Assembly: GCA_963814435.1 (NCBI GenBank)
Contig: CAWFCV010000035.1
Location: 1-64,000 of the forward strand
Direction of reading: 5' to 3'
Origin: JAEUPI01 sp963814435
GTDB taxonomy: Bacteria; Pseudomonadota; Gammaproteobacteria; Burkholderiales; Burkholderiaceae_C
Length of the DNA stretch: 64,000 nucleotides
Below are positions 58,991-64,000 of this stretch, piece after piece (within the stretch, counting starts at the first letter, position 1; each line of letters begins with the position of its first letter). A program made the position numbers and the translations under genes. The notes under the pieces were generated by a model. It searched no databases, had not been told where the DNA came from, and worked only from the letters and a program-made list of their open reading frames with translations.

Positions 58991-59112
58991 CGGCGCCGCG
59001 GCAACTCTTCACGCTCGGCCGTGGCTGGCGAGCGACGGCGCCCGCAGCCGCGGCGTGCCGGCTCACCACAATGGGCCGCACCGGATCCAACCAACCCAGG
59101 AAGGCACAGACC

Positions 59113-59688
59113 ATGAAACCGTTTGTCATCGCTTGCGCAGCCGCGCTGCTGGCCGCCGGCGCCGCGCAGGCCCAGGACCGGGGCGCGCGCGGCATTCTCG
59201 GCATCGGCGTGACGACCGGCGGCGACACGCTGGCCAGCGTGGTGTTCACCAACGGCGACACCCAGGACATCCAGGCCGGTGGCCTGGTGCACCTGTACGG
59301 CGGCGTGGAGCTGCGCGTGACACCGCTGGTGACGATGCAGGCGACGCTCGGCTACCAGGTCGACGACACCGGCTCGGGCAGCAACGGCTCGCTGCGTTTT
59401 TCACGCTATCCGATCGAGGTGCTGGCGCACTACCAGATCAACAACAACGTGCGCGTCGGCGGCGGCGCGCGATTCGTCAACAACGCCAAGCTCACCGGCA
59501 GCGGCGTGCTCAGCGGCATCAACGTCGACTTCGAGTCGACCACCGGGGCGGTGGTCGAGGGCGAATACCTGGTCACGCCGAACATCGGCCTGAAGCTGCG
59601 CGCGGTGCGCGAGAACTACCGTCCGAGCTCGGGCGGGCCGAGCGCGGACGGCAGCCACGTGGGTTTCTTCTTCAACTGGTACCTGTAG
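59113..59688 (+). CDS. Outer-membrane beta-barrel-like protein
   Basis: 191 residues with signal peptide KPFVIACAAALLAAGAAQAQ. The mature part is a run of amphipathic strands (GGLVHLYGGVELRVTPLVTM, IEVLAHYQINNNVRVGGGAR, TGAVVEGEYLVTPNIGLKLR), ending in Phe-Phe-Phe-Asn-Trp-Tyr-Leu, close to the aromatic C-terminus expected by the BAM complex. It resembles OmpA/OmpW-type eight-strand barrels. No binding function is evident. Confidence 0.85.
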   Translation: MKPFVIACAAALLAAGAAQAQDRGARGILGIGVTTGGDTLASVVFTNGDTQDIQAGGLVHLYGGVELRVTPLVTMQATLGYQVDDTGSGSNGSLRFSRYPIEVLAHYQINNNVRVGGGARFVNNAKLTGSGVLSGINVDFESTTGAVVEGEYLVTPNIGLKLRAVRENYRPSSGGPSADGSHVGFFFNWYL

Positions 59689-59716
59689 GGGTGCGGCCCC
59701 GGGCGCACCGGGGCTG

Positions 59717-60075
59717 AAGTCCGCGCACGACGGCTGCGGGACACAACGCGCGCCGGTGCGCGCAACGCGCTCCACAGCAACTCGGTCAGAGCGCTCGCGG
59801 TGGCGTCGATGTCGACCGGCTTGTGGCTGGCCACCGCCTCCCACAGGATGTGTTCCATCGGGCCGAACAGCATCGGTGCAGCCGCCGCGGCGGCACGTCG
59901 TTGCGGATCTCGCCGCCGGCCTGGCCGCGGGCCGGCAGGTCCGTCAGCGGCGCGGTGTAGCGGCGTTGCAGCGGCAGCACCGCGTCGCCGAGTTCGGACG
60001 GTCCCTTGCTGCGCCCTTCGGACAACACCAGCGCACACATGCCGGTGCCGTGCCGAAGGAACAGCCTCTGCTAAC
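59717..60075 (-). pseudogene. TetR-family regulator remnant (C-terminal part)
   Basis: About 120 residues in two frames match the ligand-binding end of TetR regulators of acyl-CoA metabolism: LFLRHGTGMCALVLSEGRSK, LPLQRRYTAPLTDL and, after a slip near 59900, MLFGPMEHILWEAVASHKPV and ATASALTELLWSALRAP. The N-terminal helix-turn-helix half is missing; upstream there is only the liu promoter region, with a stop codon just before QRLFLRHG. It lies divergently beside liuA, where a liu-type TetR regulator would be expected. The piece is either a decayed gene or an assembly deletion. Confidence 0.62.
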
Positions 60076-60130
60076 CTGAGCCACCAATCGAGTCCGCACA
60101 GGAAACGATTTGCTGCATCGCAACAGGCAC

Positions 60131-60178
60131 GCCCCGGGCGTCGGGGCAGGTCGGGCGCATTTGTTGAGCGTTGCTCGA
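60131..60178 (+). promoter_or_regulatory. Candidate operator region of the liu operon
   Basis: Two inverted repeats lie upstream of liuA: GCCCCG-GGCGT-CGGGGC (60131-60147) and TTGAGC-GTT-GCTCGA (60164-60178, five of six positions symmetric). They lie within 80 bp of the start codon, a typical place for a TetR or MerR-type liu regulator site. Binding is untested and the real regulator was not found intact. Confidence 0.35.
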
Positions 60179-60208
60179 TTTTGGCGACGCGCGATTTCGG
60201 AGACAGCC

Positions 60209-61382
60209 ATGTTCGAGTCCACCTTCAACTTCCCCCTGGGCGACGACATCACGATGCTGCGCGATGCGGTGCGCGACTTCGCGCAGAACGAGATCGCGCC
60301 GCGCGCCGCTGCGATCGACCGCGACAACGAGTTTCCGGCCGACCTGTGGCGCCGCTTCGGCGACCTGGGCGTGCTGGGCCTCACGGTGGCCGAGGCGTAC
60401 GGCGGCACGCACATGGGCTACCTGGCCCACATGGTGGCGATGGAGGAGATCAGCCGTGCCAGCGCCTCGGTCGGCCTGAGCTACGGCGCGCACTCCAACC
60501 TGTGCGTCAATCAGATCCACCGCAACGGCACCGAGGCGCAGAAGAAGACAGTACCTGCCCAAGCTGGTCAGCGGCGAGCATGTCGGCGCGCTGGCGATGA
60601 GCGAGCCCAACGCCGGGTCCGACGTGGTGAGCATGAAGCTCAAGGCCGAGCACCGTGGCGACCGCTACGTGCTCAACGGCGCAAAGATGTGGATCACCAA
60701 CGGCGGTGACGCCGACACACTGATCGTCTATGCCAAGACCGATCTCCAGATGGGCGCCCGCGGCATGACGGCCTTCATCGTCGAGAAGGGCTTCAAGGGC
60801 TTCAGCTGCGGCAAGCACCTCGACAAGCTCGGCATGCGCGGCTCCAACACCTACCCGCTGTTCTTCGAGAACTGCGAGGTGCCGGAGGAGAACATCCTCG
60901 GCGGCGAAGGCAATGGCGCCAAGGTGCTGATGAGCGGGCTCGACTACGAGCGCGCGGTGCTCTCCGGCGGGCCGCTGGGCATCATGGCCGCCTGCATGGA
61001 CGTGGTGGTGCCCTACCTGCACGAGCGCAAGCAGTTCGGCCAGAGCATCGGCGAGTTCCAGCTGATGCAGGGCAAGCTGGCCGACATGTACACCACGCTG
61101 CAGGCCTGCCGCGCCTACGTCTACGCGGTGGGCCAGGCCTGCGACCGCGGCCGACCACGCCCGCACGCTGCGCAAGGACGCGGCCGGCGCGATCCTGTAT
61201 TCGGCCGAGAAGGCCACCTGGATGGCCGGCGAAGCGATCCAGGCCCTCGGCGGCGTCGGCTACACCAACGAATACCCCGCTGGCCGCCTGTGGCGCGACG
61301 CCAAGCTGTATGAAATTGGCGCGGGCACGTCCGAGATCCGCCGGATGCTGATCGGCCGGGAGCTGTTCGCGGAGACGATGTA

Positions 61383-61383
<1 letters not shown>
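60209..61383 (+). CDS. liuA: Isovaleryl-CoA dehydrogenase (two apparent frameshifts)
   Basis: Oxidises isovaleryl-CoA to 3-methylcrotonyl-CoA in leucine degradation; about 390 residues after correction. Blocks: FNFPLGDDITMLRDAVRDFA, SVGLSYGAHSNLCVNQIHRN, MSEPNAGSDVVSMKLKAEHR (FAD), MWITNGGDADTLIVYAKTD, KLGMRGSNTYPLFFENCEVP, QFGQSIGEFQLMQGKLADMY. The Glu-containing YERAV is typical of the isovaleryl type. Slips near 60550 (extra A) and 61151 (extra C) are removed to give one frame. The stop overlaps the liuB start (TAATG). Confidence 0.93.
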
Positions 61384-63006
<1,623 letters not shown>

Positions 63007-63015
63007 GGAGGCGCG

Positions 63016-63537
63016 ATGCCCACCTGGCGCGACCATTTCGCCCTGCTCGCCCGCTACAACGTCTGGGCCACCGAGACGCTGTTGACGAAACACCTGCGAC
63101 CGCTGGGCGAGCTCGAGTACCGACGCGACGCGGGCCTGTTCTTCAAGAGCGTGCACGGCACGCTGAATCACCTGCGCGTGGCCGAGCAGCTGATCTGGTT
63201 CGAGCGCTTTGCCCGCGGCGTGTCACCGAAGCGCGCGCTCAACGAAGAGGTGGAGACGGATCGGGCGCGCCTGGCGGCCGCGCTGATCGAAGGCACGCGG
63301 GCCTGGCTGCCGCTGATCGCGTCGTGGGACGAGTCGCGCTTCGACGGCCGGCTGGACTACGTCACCACCAAGGGCGTGCCGACCTCGCTGCCGTTCTCGG
63401 CGACGCTGGCGCATGTGTTCAACCACGGCACGCACCATCGCGGGCAGATCACTGCCGCGCTCACGGCGATGGGCCATGATTGCCCCGAGCTCGACCTGGT
63501 GTGGATGCTGCAAGCCGAGGCCGCTGCGACAGCATGA
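63016..63537 (+). CDS. DinB-family protein inside the liu operon
   Basis: 173-residue DinB-type four-helix protein: WRDHFALLARYNVWATETLL, FKSVHGTLNHLRVAEQLIWF, and HVFNHGTHHRGQITAALTAM with the His triad. It starts 9 bp after liuB and its stop overlaps liuC (ATGA), so it is an integral operon member. DinB proteins are not part of the known leucine pathway, so it may serve a thiol-dependent or protective step, or a regulatory one. This is inference from position. Confidence 0.9.
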   Translation: MPTWRDHFALLARYNVWATETLLTKHLRPLGELEYRRDAGLFFKSVHGTLNHLRVAEQLIWFERFARGVSPKRALNEEVETDRARLAAALIEGTRAWLPLIASWDESRFDGRLDYVTTKGVPTSLPFSATLAHVFNHGTHHRGQITAALTAMGHDCPELDLVWMLQAEAAATA

Positions 63538-64000
63538 CCGCCACCCTCGACGTCACGCGCCAGGGCCCGGTGGCGCGTGTGTACCTGAACCGCCCCGACG
63601 TGCGCAACGCGTTCAACGACGCGGTGATCGCCGAGCTGACCGTGGCCTTTCGCGACCTGGGCGCCGACCCCGCGCTGCGCGCGATCGTGCTCGGCGGCCA
63701 CGGCAAGGCGTTCTGCGCCGGGGCCGATCTGAACTGGATGCGCACGATGGCCGGCTACTCGTGGGAGCAGAACCGCGCCGACGCGCAGGCGCTGGCCGAC
63801 ATGTTGTGGGCGGTGTACAGCTGCCCGTTGCCGGTGGTGGGCCGCGTGCACGGCGACTGCTACGCCGGCGGGCTCGGCCTGGCGGCGGCGTGCGACGTGC
63901 TGGTCGCGGTCGACGGGATCCAGTTCTGCCTCAGCGAGGCGCGGCTGGGGCTGCTGCCGGCGACGATCGGGCCCTATGTGGTGCGCGCACTCGGCGCCCA
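63534..64000 (+). CDS. liuC: Methylglutaconyl-CoA hydratase-like enoyl-CoA hydratase, 3' end outside window
   Basis: First 155 codons of a crotonase-fold enzyme. VARVYLNRPDVRNAFNDAVI starts the fold, the first oxyanion-hole motif is KAFCAGADLNWMRTM and the second is CYAGGLGLAAACDVLVAVDG; SEARLGLLPATIGPYVVRAL includes a catalytic-Glu region. AGADLNWM is typical of LiuC. Its place behind liuA-liuB supports hydration of 3-methylglutaconyl-CoA to HMG-CoA. The gene runs off the window edge. Confidence 0.93.
   Translation, partial: MTATLDVTRQGPVARVYLNRPDVRNAFNDAVIAELTVAFRDLGADPALRAIVLGGHGKAFCAGADLNWMRTMAGYSWEQNRADAQALADMLWAVYSCPLPVVGRVHGDCYAGGLGLAAACDVLVAVDGIQFCLSEARLGLLPATIGPYVVRALGA

Overview
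The window is a piece of a high-GC betaproteobacterial chromosome, order Burkholderiales, most like the Rubrivivax-Leptothrix-Methylibium branch. The basis is the 16S/23S sequence, the Ile-Ala spacer tRNAs, two Bug-type solute receptors, a DksA with a basic Lys-Pro-Ala tail, and the glyQ-glyS-gmhB-acyltransferase order. No phage, insertion sequence, integrase or CRISPR array was seen.

Layout. 1-5.1 kb: an rRNA operon entered inside 16S (16S, tRNA-Ile, tRNA-Ala, 23S, 5S, terminator). 5.2-15.6 kb: a conserved hypothetical gene, a lipase-like hydrolase, an HDOD protein, a YeaE-like aldo/keto reductase, a second EF-G-type GTPase, an MFS transporter, AMP nucleosidase and an acetate/propionate-type CoA-transferase. 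15.6-23 kb: an unknown gene, coaX, and the minus-strand block COG0523 GTPase, dksA, a STAS-domain protein, hslV, hslU. 23.1-31.1 kb: corC, lnt, glyQ, glyS, gmhB, a lysophosphatidate acyltransferase and a YgjP-type metalloprotease, mostly envelope and translation functions. 31.3-40.5 kb: carbonic anhydrase, aceK running on into a membrane-anchored domain, thiolase, the DUF2868/DUF3482 membrane-GTPase pair, an SDR and an acyl-CoA dehydrogenase. 40.5-51.1 kb: mixed small operons (truncated GHKL ATPase, CbiM-like permease, DsbA-like isomerase, crcB-DUF190, SnoaL-like protein, two amidases, rhodanese, DinB, Bug receptor, methyltransferase, RIO kinase, hemolysin III). 51.2-54.5 kb: an MHYT-GGDEF-EAL protein and a second HDOD protein. 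54.8-59.7 kb: CaiB/BaiF CoA-transferase with a Bug receptor, pirin, EamA transporter, outer-membrane protein. 59.7-64 kb: a TetR remnant, then the leucine/isovalerate (liu) operon liuA-liuB-DinB-liuC, which leaves the window inside liuC.

Two things matter most. First, at least fifteen otherwise canonical genes, several of them essential (glyS, lnt), are broken by single-base indels, nearly all one-base G/C insertions. They lie at 8.6-15 kb, 23.8-33 kb and 60.5-61.7 kb, with long clean stretches between. This looks like residual long-read assembly error and not gene decay, and removing the extra bases gives family-typical lengths. Second, the most unusual coding arrangements are the aceK read-through into a transmembrane/acidic-helix domain, the DUF2868-DUF3482 membrane GTPase pair, the zinc-finger-less dksA beside a His-rich COG0523 metallochaperone, and a GmhB that lacks the HAD nucleophile.
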